DNA of 64,000 bases from assembly GCA_963971225.1 (NCBI GenBank), contig OZ020269.1:32943264-33007263 (forward strand), written 5' to 3'. A model generated the notes under the pieces. That model worked only from the letters and a program-made list of their open reading frames with translations. It had not been told where the DNA came from and did not search any database. Both the position numbers and the translations under genes were made by a program. How positions within the stretch are numbered: position 1 is the first letter of the stretch; each line of letters begins with the position of its first letter. The DNA is from Melieria omissa. Lineage: Eukaryota; Arthropoda; Insecta; Diptera; Ulidiidae. Below are positions 11,590 through 23,515 of this stretch, in pieces.

Positions 11590-14244
11590 CTGTAAGAAAA
11601 TGTGGAAATTAGAAAAGCATCGAAAACGTTTGCGTGCCAAAACAAAAGCTACGCAGATATTGTAAGTGGCCCGCGGAGTATGAAAATAAGTGCGCGTAGA
11701 AGATTTTTAATAAACAAGCCAGATAATTCGTGTCGTTAGAATAAATTGCCGGCGTCGATGTGACGTCTGCCACGACTGCCCTTTAATATTTAAGTGTTTG
11801 ACGCTTAATGAATTGAAATCTGCTCGAGTCGTTGTCCTGCTTCCGGTTTGCTGGCAGAAAACGCGCAAAAGAAGAAAAACGAATAGTAGCAATGCTTGAG
11901 GCGCTGAAAGTTGACAGTTTTGCAAAGCGTTTGCCTTGAATTTTAATATTTTTGTACTCGACTTTTGATTGTAGTTTTCTTCCATAGCCCCAAGAGTTGA
12001 ACTTTCAAACTGATGAATAAAATTAAGTGGACAGATGGGACTATTTGAAAGGAAATTATTTAGAAAATCTGTTTCGTGTTTGGCCAACTCAAAATTTTAA
12101 TTGGTTTGAACTTCTTCAATCAAACAGTAAAAAGATTTACGTGTACATATCTCATGTTATGTAATGTCATGAAACAAAAAGAATTTTAAGAAAACATACA
12201 AAGCGCTGATTGGATCTGTCATCGAAAAATAACCAATAATTGTTACTCAATTGCGACTCTTTTTTTATAATTTAAACTTTAACTACGCTTAATTTCTTTT
12301 GGGGGCTTAAATAAGTTTAAGGGTCGTAAATCGCCTCGGACCATCTTACAACTGTATTCATGTTAAAGTCTTATAATTTCCATTTCAAAATCAGTATCTG
12401 TGCTCAACATATTTTCTTTCAAAACAAAATGTACACTAAGCATTAATCCAGCACTTTAGAAAACAAAGATAACAGAAACCAGATGACCCAGGAACGCCTT
12501 AAAAGACGATACACTTTTCAATGCAGAGTCCGTATGCTTCCAAATGCGATGAACAAAACTTTAAATAAAACACTTTGTACCAATTTCTCTGAACCACACT
12601 GTTTCAAAAATAAACCTCAATTCTTGTTTGTACCCTCAATCTATATGGTACGAAGAATTATGGTTTGAATGTAAAGTTTAATCGCTCTGCACATGACGCC
12701 TGTTTACGACATTTGTCTAAAGATTTTTGTATAGCTTTTCAATTTTTCAGCCTTGCAAATAAAATTTGCTGCACATGCTTGAGATGAAATTTTGAATTAT
12801 TGAAATTTTTTGTTTCTAATATTAAGTTGAAAACTGATGAAAATTCAACAAATGTTTATGAAATGTTTGAATTTGTTGTATAAACCCGAAAAAAAAGATT
12901 AACAAATTTTACAATTCAAATACGAAAAACATCACTCAGAACGAATAACTATGTGTGAATTTTAAAACTCAAAATGGCGGCTTTAAATTGATTAAATTGA
13001 CTAAAAATTGACTAAATTAGTTTGAATATTTAAAGTTTTAGTGACTCCATTAGTTTTGCAATTAAAAAAAAAATTAAGGACAACAACAATAATTAGAAAT
13101 TCAATATTTTCATCTCATAAGTAATGAGGGTTTTGGTTGGTCAAATTGAAAGTATTCAGTATCTGATCTCATCTAACAAAATTTCAATAAATTTCTTTGG
13201 AATTGTTTGAGTTCTGACTAAAAATACTGATCACTATTTAATAAATTTTTCGATTTTGAATATACAGCAAGACAAGTTCCCCTATTCTGTTGGCTAGATC
13301 AGGTAAACTTTTCTTATGTTTTCCTTAATGGTTTGTTTTAATCGTATTAGTTTTTCACAATATAACATAGATCCTTATTGACACTTGTGTTCTCATTTAA
13401 TAGTGAATAATTTTTTCCACAATTTATCACACATACAATGTAAACATTTTCGCACAAAGATCTACTTTTGGAGCTGCTTCTGATCTCTTTTCATCCACGG
13501 TTTAATTGTCTTTTGCGCTGATAAATTTTACACAAGCCTTTTCTAATCTGATTGACAATTTTGATAATTGGCAAGATTTACTAACATAAAGTCGTAGTGG
13601 GTTGTTCAAACCAATAGTACAGGAGAAAAGTACAGGAAAACTGTCTCGGGATGGGTTTAAGTGGGGAGCTGCTATTTTTGTAACCTACACAGATGTTAAA
13701 ATACGATTTTCATTTCCGTCAGCTCATGCGGTACCTATTTGACAAATTTTGACATTTTTCCAATAGGTTTTAACCCTTCGTTGCATGATTTAATTTCCAT
13801 GAAGAACACATTTTTGACACATTATTCTTGTTGCTTATTAAGTTCTGATTATAAAAATGAAATTTTGTTAAATTCCTGTATCTATGGAAGAAGTTTTGCG
13901 AAACCTTGCCATATCCTGCTGAGAAAAAACGGAAAGGTTTTACCTATATTTCAGTGTTGGCTACTACCGGGAGCCGAAGCTAGGTGAGTCGTCAATGTAT
14001 ACATATGTCGCCCAATCGCCATTAATAACTAAAATGTGACCAAATCGGAACACTTGTTGTTGTTTCGACTGTTTTGCACATATTTTCAATGTTATTTGTA
14101 ATATTCCCTTAGTAATCAAAAGTTTTAACATAAAATACACAACTGAAGAATTAACCATTGTGAAATGCTAAATAGAAAAGTTCTCAAAACTATGAAAAGT
14201 TAACATTGCCACAACAAAAGGTTAAGTATCGGTGAATAGCTGAA

Positions 14245-14596
14245 TGGGTTCAATCTAATAATTAATAATAATAATTGATTGGCACGACAGCCCGCTTACG
14301 CGAAACTAAGGCCCAGCTTCCCGCAACCACCCGCGTGTGAATTTTGTACGCGGGTGGAAGGGACCTACAGTTTTATGCCGGTTCCGAACGGCAGGTTGGG
14401 AGCTTTTTCATAGGCAATTTTTACTCTCAGAGGTTTGCCATTTCCAGCTGAGAGGACAGCCACCGAAAGAGAAAACGAGTTTCGCGTTATTTTTTGTAGG
14501 TGTTACTACATGCAGAATTCGAACTTGTGTCGCTCTGCATGCGACTCGCTTGGACCACGCACTAACCAACTGAGCCACGGCGGCTGGGTTCAATCT
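14245..14596 (-). mobile_element. tRNA-derived SINE with 12-bp target-site duplication
   Basis: TGGGTTCAATCT occurs at 14245-14256 and again at 14585-14596 and brackets a 328-bp insert. On the minus strand the insert starts with a tRNA-like head: an A-box-like TGGCTCAGTTGG (14577 down to 14566) and, about 50 nt on, a B-box-like AGTTCGAATTC. An unrelated body follows, and the 3' end is an ATT-type tail (about 14257-14280). Head, body, simple tail and duplication are the defining SINE features. The source tRNA was not identified. It is presumably mobilised by a LINE with a matching tail. Confidence 0.85.
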
Positions 14597-14967
14597 GGTT
14601 CACTTAATTCTGAACTGAATTGTTACTATGTTACTTTTCTCCGCTCAATTCTGCAGCTTGTCATCATAGAAATCTTGCGCGAGGCCAGATCTGGGTTCAT
14701 CATCAAGATTACAAATCGCAGATCCAAAATTTTTTAACCATTTTTGAATCTTACTCACACTTGAACTCTCACTGAAATCACTAAACTATGGCAAAATCAG
14801 ATCTCTGTAATAACTCTAAGTTTTCCACTTCAATTCTCAACATGATTCGATTTATTTTAATTTTGGAGTTTTTTGATCAGTTTTGAATAATCTCTTCGAT
14901 CAAAAAATTATTTTAAGTACATTTCAAATTTCATGCTTCAAGCTTTTGCCATTTGAGCCACGATGAT

Positions 14968-15826
14968 AAATCGGTCAGCCGGTCAGTCTGTCAGTTAGCC
15001 AGTTAGTCAGTCTGTTAGTCAGTCAGTCTGTCAGTTAGTCTGTCAATTAGTTAGTCAGTCTGTTAGTCTGTCAGTCAGTCAGTCAGCCATGTCAGTCTGT
15101 CAGTCATTTCGTCTGTGAGTCGGTCAGCTATTTAGTCTGTGAATCAGATAGCTATTAAGTTTTTCAATCAGTCAGTTAGTTTGTCATTCAGTCAGTCAGT
15201 TTGTCAGTTAGTTTGTCATTCAGTCTGTCAGTTATCTTGTCATTCAGTCTGGCAGTCAGTCAGTCTCTCAGTTAGTTTGTCATTCAGTCTGTCAGTCAGT
15301 CTGTCAGTTAATTTGTCCTTCAGTCTGTCAGTCAGTTTGTCATTCAGTCAGTCCGTCAGTTAGTTTGTCTTTCAGTCTGTCAGTCAGTCTGTCAGTAAGT
15401 TTCCCATTCAGTCTGTCAGTTAGTTTGTCATTCAGTCAGTCTGTCAGTTAGTTTGTCATTCAGTCTGTCAGTAAGTTGTCATTCAGCCTGTCAGTTAGTC
15501 TGTCTGTCAGTTAGTTGGTATGTCATGCAGTCTGTCAGTAAGTTGTCGTTCAGTTTGTCAGTCATTCAGTCTGTTAGTCTATCAGTCAGTCACCTATTTA
15601 GTCTGTCAGTCACTCATTCAGTCTGTCAATTAGTTTGTCATTCAGTCTGTTAGTCAGGCAGTCTGCCAGTTAGTTTTTCCTTCAGTCTGTCAGTTAGTTT
15701 TTCATTCAGACTGTCTGTCAGTCAGTCTGCCAGTTAGTTTGTCGTTCAGTCTGTCAGTTAGTTTATCATTTAGTCTGTCAGTCAGTTAGTTTACCATTCT
15801 GTCTGCTAGTCTGTCAATCAGTCAGA
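14968..15826. repeat. Degenerate tetranucleotide array, CAGT/CTGT type
   Basis: About 860 bases are built from GTCA, GTCT, GTTA and ATTC steps (for example CAGTCTGTCAGTTAGT) with a 4-bp beat and a higher-order pattern of about 20-32 bp. Because it lacks stops in some frames it yields Ser/Leu/Val/Gln-rich pseudo-reading frames that are not genes. Confidence 0.9.
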
Positions 15827-16204
15827 ACAAGAAATAATATGTACACACAGGTTTTGAGGTTCAAACTCCCCCAAGTACAAAAATAGCTGGTAAAAATTAT
15901 GGTTTCAAATGGTATTGGGTTCAAAAGTTCTACACCACTGTGCTTACATATAGATTGCAAATTGCTACTCTGGGGTTTCAAAAAGCTGTTACTCCTTAAA
16001 AGTGCACAGTTTCATCTGTCATCACATCACATTAACAAAGTGAAAATTTAAAATATGCCCAACATTTTCAATTGTCTAATATAAGTTTTCTGTTTTAAAG
16101 CCCGTCTGACGTTCGAATGAAAATTGCTTCAGCCGAGACCAGACATGAAATATGACCACTTAACGATATGACAGGTTAATTAATCTTTTTAATGAACTAC
16201 TTAC

Positions 16205-16321
16205 GTCATTAATTAAAATGACATCGTGACGATTGCCGCGTGCATAGCCAGTGACGCGCGTGAACTCCGTAACCAGGTGCGACATCACCACCAACAGAAC
16301 AAACCACACAAAACGGTCCAT
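16205..16321 (-). CDS. Predicted secreted protein, exon 1 (start codon and signal peptide)
   Basis: Thirty-nine codons from an ATG at 16321-16319 to the donor AATGAC|GTAAGTA, phase 0. The N-terminus MDRFVWFVLLVVMSHL is a short charged start plus a hydrophobic core, a clear signal peptide with likely cleavage around residues 20-28. The exon ends in a charged segment (GNRHDVILIND). Joined to exons 2 and 3 it gives a 200-residue product, presumed exported. The start was chosen because it is the first in-frame ATG after a 5' UTR splice acceptor. I do not know the family. The exon 1-to-2 join is inferred from matching phases across 4.6 kb. Confidence 0.75.
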
Positions 16322-16336
16322 CGCTGTGATGATTAT
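16322..16336 (-). other. 5' UTR segment with splice acceptor just upstream
   Basis: Fifteen leader bases precede the ATG. Immediately upstream on the minus strand is TTTGTCTTTCGCAG (acceptor at 16337-16338), so the leader is probably interrupted by an intron. A donor-like GTGCGT lies at 16452-16447, but the choice is uncertain. Confidence 0.5.
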
Positions 16337-16997
16337 CTGCGAAAGACAAAACGAAAAGCGGCCATTGGACAACATTCACAAAATACACTTTGAGCAAAAA
16401 AGCGTTTAATAAAAATTACACTATGTACAAAATAATTAATGGAGAGACGCACGTCATTGTCGAAGCTCATGTTGCAGCGGCCAAAGCGAACCGCGACCGC
16501 GAACCGACCAGCGACACCAAATCGGGTCACAGCTAACGCACAGAAAAACGGCAACACGCAGCGATTAAATGCCGCATTGATCTTGGCGAACGAAAATAAA
16601 AGTGAGTTAATGAAGCTTAAAGTGTGACAGAAAAGCCAATGGGCAACAGAAAAGTCAAAAGCAAACTTCAAGCCGCGTGTGAAGAGGCGAGGCGCACAAA
16701 GTCAAGCGCAGACTGGAAAACGAGTTGCACGAACTGCGCGAGGTGCACCACGACGAATTTTCACCGATTTTCGCGTGCGCTGTGCCGCTCGAGCGCCAAC
16801 TGATCGCTGGCACAACAACCACAGCACATTTGTACGAGCAGCAAATCAAACACAGACTCAAACTGAAACCGCAACTCAAACTCAAACTCAACGTTGAAGG
16901 CAAAGTCGAAGTCGATATCGAAATTGAACTTAACCGATTGATGGCTGAAAACGTTCTGAGACCGCGACGACTGCGGCCGGTGAATGTAAATATTTGA
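16337..16997 (-). promoter_or_regulatory. Likely 5' leader/promoter region of the secreted-protein gene
   Basis: The region is GC-rich relative to its surroundings. Bases 16850-16920 carry a repeated TTGAGTTTGAGTT pattern (minus strand), and an initiator-like TCAGTT lies around 16805-16800. No DPE is found at the proper spacing from it. The open frames on both strands have no start or splice support. The assignment rests on position and composition. Confidence 0.3.
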
Positions 16998-18930
16998 AAA
17001 GTGCACATAGTCAGCGTTGGACAGCTGGTTATTGTTGTTTTTGTAGTGGTTGTGTTAAAATTTAATTTTTTTTTAGTTTTTTTTTTGCAACACAACAACA
17101 GTGTTGGTGATGGCTTAGGCCAGATACCAACTAACAACAGTGGAACAACATGGACAAATTTATAATAAAAAATAAATTAAAAAAAAGATTTTATAAATCG
17201 GCAACAAACGCGTTTGATGTGTGGCAACAACAGTGCTGTTGTTATTGTTGGTGTTGATTGTTGGTGTTGGTGCCAGTGCGGGCAGTTGTTGTTTTTGTTA
17301 TTGGGGTTCTTAAAATATGGAATAGCACAAGGCCAACATGCCGCATCAAAACCAACAACAACAACAACAAAAACAAAAGCAACACGAGAAGCGGCGCAAC
17401 TGTGCGGAACCAGTTTTTCCTTTGCTTACAATCCGTTTTGTTGTTATTTTTTGTGTGTGTTTATTTGCTTGGTTTTCGATTGTGTGTCAGTGTGTGTGTG
17501 TGTGTTGTTGTTGTTGGTGCGTTATTTTTCCCACACATCGACAATATTTCCATGCGATTTTTCAATTTTCGTACATTTTCTAATGTTGGCATTTGGCTCT
17601 TGGCGCATGTGGCATTGTGGCTGGTTGTTCTTGTTATTTTTGTTGTTGTTGCTGTTGCTGGTTTTTGGTCAAATCCACTCGGCGAAGATGACAGTTGCGG
17701 TCGCTCCGCGTGCTTCGAATCCGGTAGGTGAGTGTTGTTTTTTTCATGTTTTTTATGGAATTAATGATTATGGTTTATGTTTGCTTTTCATGTAGAAAAT
17801 TAAATTGGCACTTGGCGCGCATATTGTTGAATGCGAAACATAACTGCTCGCACTCGGCGATTGTTCTTGGCAATTTGCTGCCATGATGGCATTGGCGGTT
17901 TACGATGGTGACGGTATCGGTGTCGGTGGATTGTTGCAAAGTTGCACTTTATGTGCTTTTTATGCTTCAGCTGGTTCGTCGTTCGCTCTGACACACACAC
18001 CGCAAATAAGTGAGCGAAGTTTTGTTATTACTGTCCAAACTATGTGGTGGATAGTCAGTTGCAACACTGCGCACAATTCTCACTTGTGCAATGCCGAAAT
18101 CGGGCCGAGTGTGGTGCAATGTATGCGTAATATATATGCAAATCTTAGCGGATCAACCAAAAACTTGATGTCTACTAATAAGGTGACCATCGACTTTGAA
18201 GGAGTCGACTTTGAAGGAGGTTGTAATTTGGAAAATTACAGTTGGTAAGAGAATCGATTAGCAAAGCTCGTTCGTCCAGTTCGTCGTCCGTCTGTCTGTT
18301 AAACGACTGGTTTGTGCGATGTCTCTTGTACAAATTAAGATAATGAAATGAAATATTGTATTGGCGTTCTAACTAAATATGAACAGATGCCCATACAGAG
18401 TTGATTCGTTCACTCATCAGCAGGGTTGCCATATAAGTGTAGTAGACGAAATGCGAAAATTTGCATATTAATTCAAATTATCTGACTGAAACTCACTGCG
18501 GAATTTTTGAAAACAGTTGCTCCATTCCTGTATAAGTCTTTATAGGTTTTTTTAATTGAGGTAAGTGCACTCTTAGTTACCAATAAAAGAGCATTTTTGA
18601 GAAAAAAATTTAAATTTAAAAATAATCAGATTTTTGACGCATTTTGCTATTGCAAAAAGTTGTGTTGTGCGCCATTAATCCATTAATGGGTTATTGACGC
18701 TCATTTTTCTTTATAAGCGAATTGCGTTTTATTAAATTTTTTGCCTAAACTTTGACTTTCTCTAACTTTGATTTTCTCTAATGGCAAGACTGCCATAAAA
18801 AAATAATTTAGGGAAAATTATATTTTTTATTTTAACCTTTAAATGCATGATATATGTTCTTTTGTAAGTAATTAATATTTTTTTCAACACGAGCTAGTCG
18901 CAGAAAACCTGGATAACTAGAATAAATTTA
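16998..18930. other. Simple-sequence-rich intergenic DNA
   Basis: TTG/GTT and CAA tracts (17215-17370, 17495-17520, 17620-17670) and a GT run near 17488-17503 create long hydrophobic pseudo-frames. A perfect 15-bp direct repeat (GTCGACTTTGAAGGA-like) occurs near 18190-18220. No gene can be supported. Confidence 0.45.
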
Positions 18931-18936
18931 TATTAA

Positions 18937-19072
18937 CCCGGTAATGCCTAGTGTGACCATAGGGTCACACTAAACACTAATATTTCATATTAAAACTAAA
19001 AAAATTTAAATTTAAATAGCTACAAAATTTTTTGACAAAAATCGAATGAAGAAGATTTCCGGCATATTCGGG
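18937..19072. mobile_element. Short TTAA-flanked MITE with a palindromic core
   Basis: TTAA at 18933-18936 and 19073-19076 bracket 136 bp with imperfect inverted ends (CCCGGTAATGCC against CCCGAATATGCC, 9 of 12). TTAA duplication and CCC ends are piggyBac-like. Inside, TAGTGTGACC ATAG GGTCACACTA (18949-18972) is a perfect 10-bp palindrome, and its minus-strand arm TGGTCACACTA matches the Drosophila core-promoter Motif 1 consensus YGGTCACACTR. Regulatory activity is unknown. Confidence 0.5.
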
Positions 19073-19079
19073 TTAAATA

Positions 19080-20350
19080 CTTGCAAAAATTATATCGTAG
19101 TATAATTTAAAGAATTTCTTTAATTTAAAAAAATATTTATGACTGAAAATATGCCACGTTTTCTAAGCAAATAAAAAAAATTAAATATTAACCCTAAAAG
19201 TCTGATGGTTTGTCTATTAATTTTTTTGGGCGCCAAAGTAAAACTGACGTTCGATCGTTTCAGTTCCAAAAGGAGTTAAAATAGACACAAAGCATTGCCT
19301 TCAGAGGGTTTAAGAAGGAGAGAGCTGGTATACGGAAACAAATTGATGATTTTGCTTTTAACGTTCCATGCATTGAAAATAAACTTGAAACGGTTATGAC
19401 TTGCTCCCTTAGCCAATTACGGGCACATTAAAGCCCATAAGTGCTTCAATACTAATTGACTAAATGTTGTTATTGCAATAACATTTATTATCGACATATT
19501 GCAATGAAATTTTAAATAAACCATAAAAGTACACAAACCAGACATATTACGTCTTAGTTCAGGTATATTGAAATTAAATTTAATTAGCTATTAATTTTGT
19601 AAACAAGGAAATAACGTTTAAAAGTTTATGTTTGCAAGTATTATTCAAAGGAGATTTCTTGAAGACACCTACAGTGTCTTTGCTTGAAGGACAGTGAGGC
19701 AAAACTCAATTCAATTTCAATTTTTTTTAAATACCAAAACGCTTGCTAATAATTTTTTTCAAAAACGGTGGGACAAAACACAATTCAATTTAAATTTTTT
19801 TTAAGTACCAAAATGCTTTCTAGTCATTTTGAATTTTTATAAAATTATAAGTTTGTTACATTATTACACAATTTTTTGAAGGAGAGTTTGCAAGACTATT
19901 ATGAAATATCTTTCAATGTTGATTTAAAAAAGTAAAAAAAAACACCACAAATTTAGTGAACTTTACTTAGAACCCTGTGTTATGAATAGAGTCCCATGCC
20001 TTTGAATAATCTTAACATCAGAATGTGGTTAGCTTATAAGTTAAAAATCAGTTTAAAATAAAACGATAGATTATAAGTAGCTTTCTAAAGTAAAGAAGAC
20101 TTTTGAAATAAGGCATTTTGTGGTGGCGACACCTAAGTACATATGACTTATAGCGTTAGAAAGGTGCATCTTTAACTGATTTTTAGTTAAAATCATGATA
20201 TTTGGTTCACTGGAAACGAAGTTATAACGTCTGAAGTGACAGCATGTTTGGGTCATGGGTATAGAAATGAGCATTGAACCAAGAGCCAAGTTATGTATGT
20301 TTTAAACTTGATAAAACTTTGCCTGAAATTAATTTCAATTGACAACCCAT
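19080..20350. other. AT-rich intergenic DNA with a small local duplication
   Basis: Around 19690-19830 a segment of roughly 90 bp (GGCAAAACTCAATTCAATTTCAA and relatives, ending ACCAAAACGCTTGCTA) is repeated in tandem with divergence. No gene is seen. Confidence 0.4.
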
Positions 20351-20359
20351 GTTTATGGT

Positions 20360-21012
20360 GATGATTGTTTATTCAGTGGAAGAGTTCATGAGTGGTTTAC
20401 GTGATTTAAAAAGTTGTCAGAACATAAATTATGACCGACGTGTGGGCCAACCAAAATCCTTGAACCCTGCAGATTAGATCAAAACTGTACGTAAAATCAT
20501 TAAAGAACAACCAGATTTTTCATTGAAATTTATTCAGCATTTGAAAAACATCGCACTTATCGTATTTTAACTCAAAAAAATCCTTGAACCCTGCAGATAA
20601 GATCAAAACTGTGCGTGAAATCATCAAAGAACATCCAGATTTTTCATTGAAATTTATTCAGCATCTGCAAAACATCGTATTTATCGCATTTTAACTCAAC
20701 ATTTGCACGGTTTGTGCTGCACAAATTGACTGACATCATCTCATAGATAAACACTTATGAAGCTTTTTTGATTAAAAATCTTATTTCAACCATCAACTAA
20801 TCCCCAAATTTGCCTGATTTGACCAGTGCGAATTTTACCTTAACAAAAAAATGCATTTACCAATAAAAGAGAAGTGTTTTGAGGACGCAGAAGTCACCCA
20901 AAAGACTTGTATCGACATCCTGAAGGACATCTTGGCCGATGATCTATAATAATAAACATTCGACACGCTTTCAGACAATGAAAATGGCTCTATTGAGTCC
21001 GAAGTGGTGTAA
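20360..21012 (+). pseudogene. Decayed mariner transposase with internal duplication and deletion
   Basis: Around 20365-20460 the conceptual text keeps helix-turn-helix landmarks of mariner transposase (HEWF, DRRVGQPK). Bases 20457-20580 and 20581-20704 are tandem copies of a 124-bp unit encoding KIKTVREIIKEHPDFSLKFI. The C-terminal end follows at 20851 (MHLPIKEKCFEDAEVTQ), as in irritans-type mariners. The catalytic core is gone and stops and frameshifts are present, so no active enzyme can result. The family call rests on recalled consensus features. Confidence 0.55.
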
Positions 21013-21998
21013 CATATTTTGTATAAAAATTTGGTGTTATTATTTCTACAAAGTCCTGTTTGCTTTAGAGCCATTCCTGTATATGTAAGTATTATTGAAT
21101 TAGGCAAAAATTGGTTATGATTTTATGATTCAATAATTTTCAATGAGCCTAGAAGATTAAAAAATAAGTTAAATGCTATAACTTTAACCGTACATTTTTT
21201 ATATGTATATATCTACAACCAAATTTTATATAAATATGTCTCTCGCAGAGCTTCAGATATATATGTCTGTATATATGTCAGTATGAATGTTTGAGCACTT
21301 TGAAAGTGTGTTTCAATATCCGAAAATTCACATTTATTTAAAATTGAATAAAATGCTAAACGCTCATCTGCTCAACTGCAGACATCGTAAAAATTCAAAG
21401 TGCACAAGGAGGCAATTTCGAATAAGTGACATACAAACACAATGTTATGCAGTTTGTGCTTAAAAGTTTGAAAAACCAAAAAAGCAGCAGACCGAACATT
21501 TGCACGGTTCAAGTACGCGCAAAGTTCATGGGGCCGGCGCTGGTTGTCTAATTAGGAATTTGCCTTAAATGTCAACTGGGTGCAATTAAAAATGATGTCG
21601 GTTTCTCATGTTTTCGTGTGCAATAATTCATGATATTCAAAAAGTCTGAGACTGTCTTTAAGCTGCCACTTTAATGTCGACTTTAACCTCTGCCATTGCT
21701 GGCAAATGTAGATAAACATACTTTTCAGTTTGTCTCTTAGTTTCGTAAAAGTGAATTTTAACAAGTTTTATCTAAAAGATTAGTTTGGAATACAAAATAT
21801 GTTAAGTATGGACTGGATTTGTGAATCGAAATCTTTAATTAAGAAACATTTTTAAGCAAGAAAACTATGCTTTAATTGGACTCAGGTGAGCACAAAAGAT
21901 AAGATTCATTTAACTGGGAACATAAACCTTTTGGATATCACAAAGTGAACTTATGGCTTCAATTTAATTTCAGCATATTTCATAATAAACATTTGTTA
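21013..21998. other. Intergenic DNA, no gene seen
   Basis: AT-rich sequence with TATATG/ATATATGT tracts near 21195-21285 and no exon signals. Confidence 0.45.
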
Positions 21999-22002
21999 TT
22001 AA

Positions 22003-22499
22003 CCCATTAAAACCTGACCCCAGAAGGGCTTGTGCGATTTCCATAAAATTTTGCACAATCTTAGTAATTGACCTAATCAAGAAAACAAATCAAGAAAATA
22101 ATTCATACCCCCACCCCCTGAACCAGGAGGGTACGTTGCGCAAACGCAATTTGGGCCTTAGTCACATACAAAACATAAAATTAAAAAAATAAATAAATTT
22201 TTAAAACTTATTTTTAAATATTTTAGCATTACAAAATGCAGCCCACAAAGGGATTTTGATAGGTTTGAAGAATAAGTATTTTTAATTGAATTTCAAAAAT
22301 TCCCCAAAAAAAACCTTTGACTTTGGATCGAAAAAAAGATATGAATATTTAAAAAATTTTGGAATTTCGTTATGGCAGAATCTAAAACGATCAATTCGAA
22401 TCCAATTCTACCCATTTTCAAGTCTTATATCTTTATGAATTACTTAATGTAGCGAAATTCCCAAACGTTGCGCAAACGCAACGCTCAGGGCTTAATGGG
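22003..22499. mobile_element. TTAA-flanked MITE, 497 bp
   Basis: TTAA duplications at 21999-22002 and 22500-22503 flank inverted ends CCCATTAAAACCTGA (22003-22017) and CCCATTAAGCCCTGA (complement of 22485-22499), 13 of 15 matching. The interior has no transposase frame. TTAA target and CCC ends point to piggyBac-type mobilisation in trans. The motif TTGCGCAAACGCAA recurs near both ends (around 22135-22150 and 22467-22483). Confidence 0.75.
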
Positions 22500-22801
22500 T
22501 TAAATGAAGTTGACAGCATTTAACAGAAACAACCGCAAGTTGGTTATGCAAAAACTTGGTTTATTATGAAAATATTGTTCACATTTCAATGTTCTTCTTA
22601 TACGTTTTTATGTATTTTTTATTATTATTTTAAATTTTTTTATTATACAAGTGTTGAACGTGCATTCACTTTAATATATTTGCCGACAGTATTCACAGCG
22701 TTTTTATGTATAATACAAAAACAATTAAGTTTGGTCTGGTGATTTCGATATATAAATTTTTGAAGGTATTAAGTCACGAAAACTTTATGAATGATTGTTA
22801 A

Positions 22802-23515
22802 GGGGGTCGTCTACGTACAAAGTTTTAAAAAATAGTTTTTTTTACATAATTTTCATTTGGAAGACGTGAGGAATGTTATTTCCAAAGGAAACACTTCACG
22901 GTTATTCAGCTGTAGAGCATTGAGCACGCTCGCTCACGGTCTTTCCGCACGCTCCCTGTGAACTTTAAACGCGTTTTCCCGAAAGTCGTATTTTTCTAAC
23001 TTACTTGCACGATTTTAAGAAACGTTTTACACGCATCGAATCGATTTCTTTTTTTAGTTGCTCAGAAAACATGTCGCTATGATTAGACACGAGCTTTTGA
23101 CAAAATATTGTTTTTTTTATTATAACAGGCACTAAACATTTGAAAAAACAGGGAAAAATAACTTTTCTTTCAAAAATCTCCACCATTTCGAGAGATTTTT
23201 TAATTTTACAAAAAGCTCGTGTCTAATCATAGCTGATGTAATATCAATTATAGATTAGTTTCATTTTTCGTTGTTGGTTACGTGGTTGGCCCAAAATCGT
23301 GCAGGAAAATTGATATCAAAATTGTGATGAAGGCAGGTTCAAGGTCATCCCGCACTCGAATATGTAGAAATATAATTTTTAAGACCTTGCCTCTTGAAAG
23401 ATTGCGATTAGATAAACAAGAAACAAAAACAAGTGAGTGAATATCTTTTTTCGTTCCTTCGTAATAAATGTTGAAAAACAGGCTCGAAAATCAAGCCGCT
23501 ACGTAGACGACCCCC
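22802..23515. mobile_element. TTAA-flanked MITE, 714 bp, with nested 23-bp inverted repeat
   Basis: TTAA at 22798-22801 and 23516-23519 flank perfect 16-bp inverted ends GGGGGTCGTCTACGTA. Internally, 23076-23098 and 23211-23233 are a perfect 23-bp inverted repeat starting GCTATGATTAGACACG, so a smaller foldback of about 158 bp is nested within. No transposase coding was found. The perfect ends suggest modest age. Confidence 0.85.

Larger units (their letters stand above)
11590..16204 (-). other. Large phase-0 intron of the secreted-protein gene
   Basis: This 4615-bp stretch lies between the exon 1 donor (GAC|GTAAGTA) and the exon 2 acceptor. It contains a SINE (14257-14584) and a CAGT-type simple-repeat array (14968-15826). 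No further coding exon was convincing, but a short one cannot be excluded. Confidence 0.65.

Noticed and set aside
15139..15653. Ser/Leu/Val/Gln-rich open frames of 66-74 codons
   Set aside because: They are translations of the CAGT-type simple repeat; no start context, splice sites or coding bias.
16780..16810. Initiator TCAGTT as start site of the secreted-protein gene
   Set aside because: No DPE at +28 and no TATA box; kept only as part of a low-confidence promoter region.
17214..17795. 193-codon hydrophobic open frame on plus
   Set aside because: It is driven by TTG/GTT tracts and GT repeats; no gene-like signals support it.
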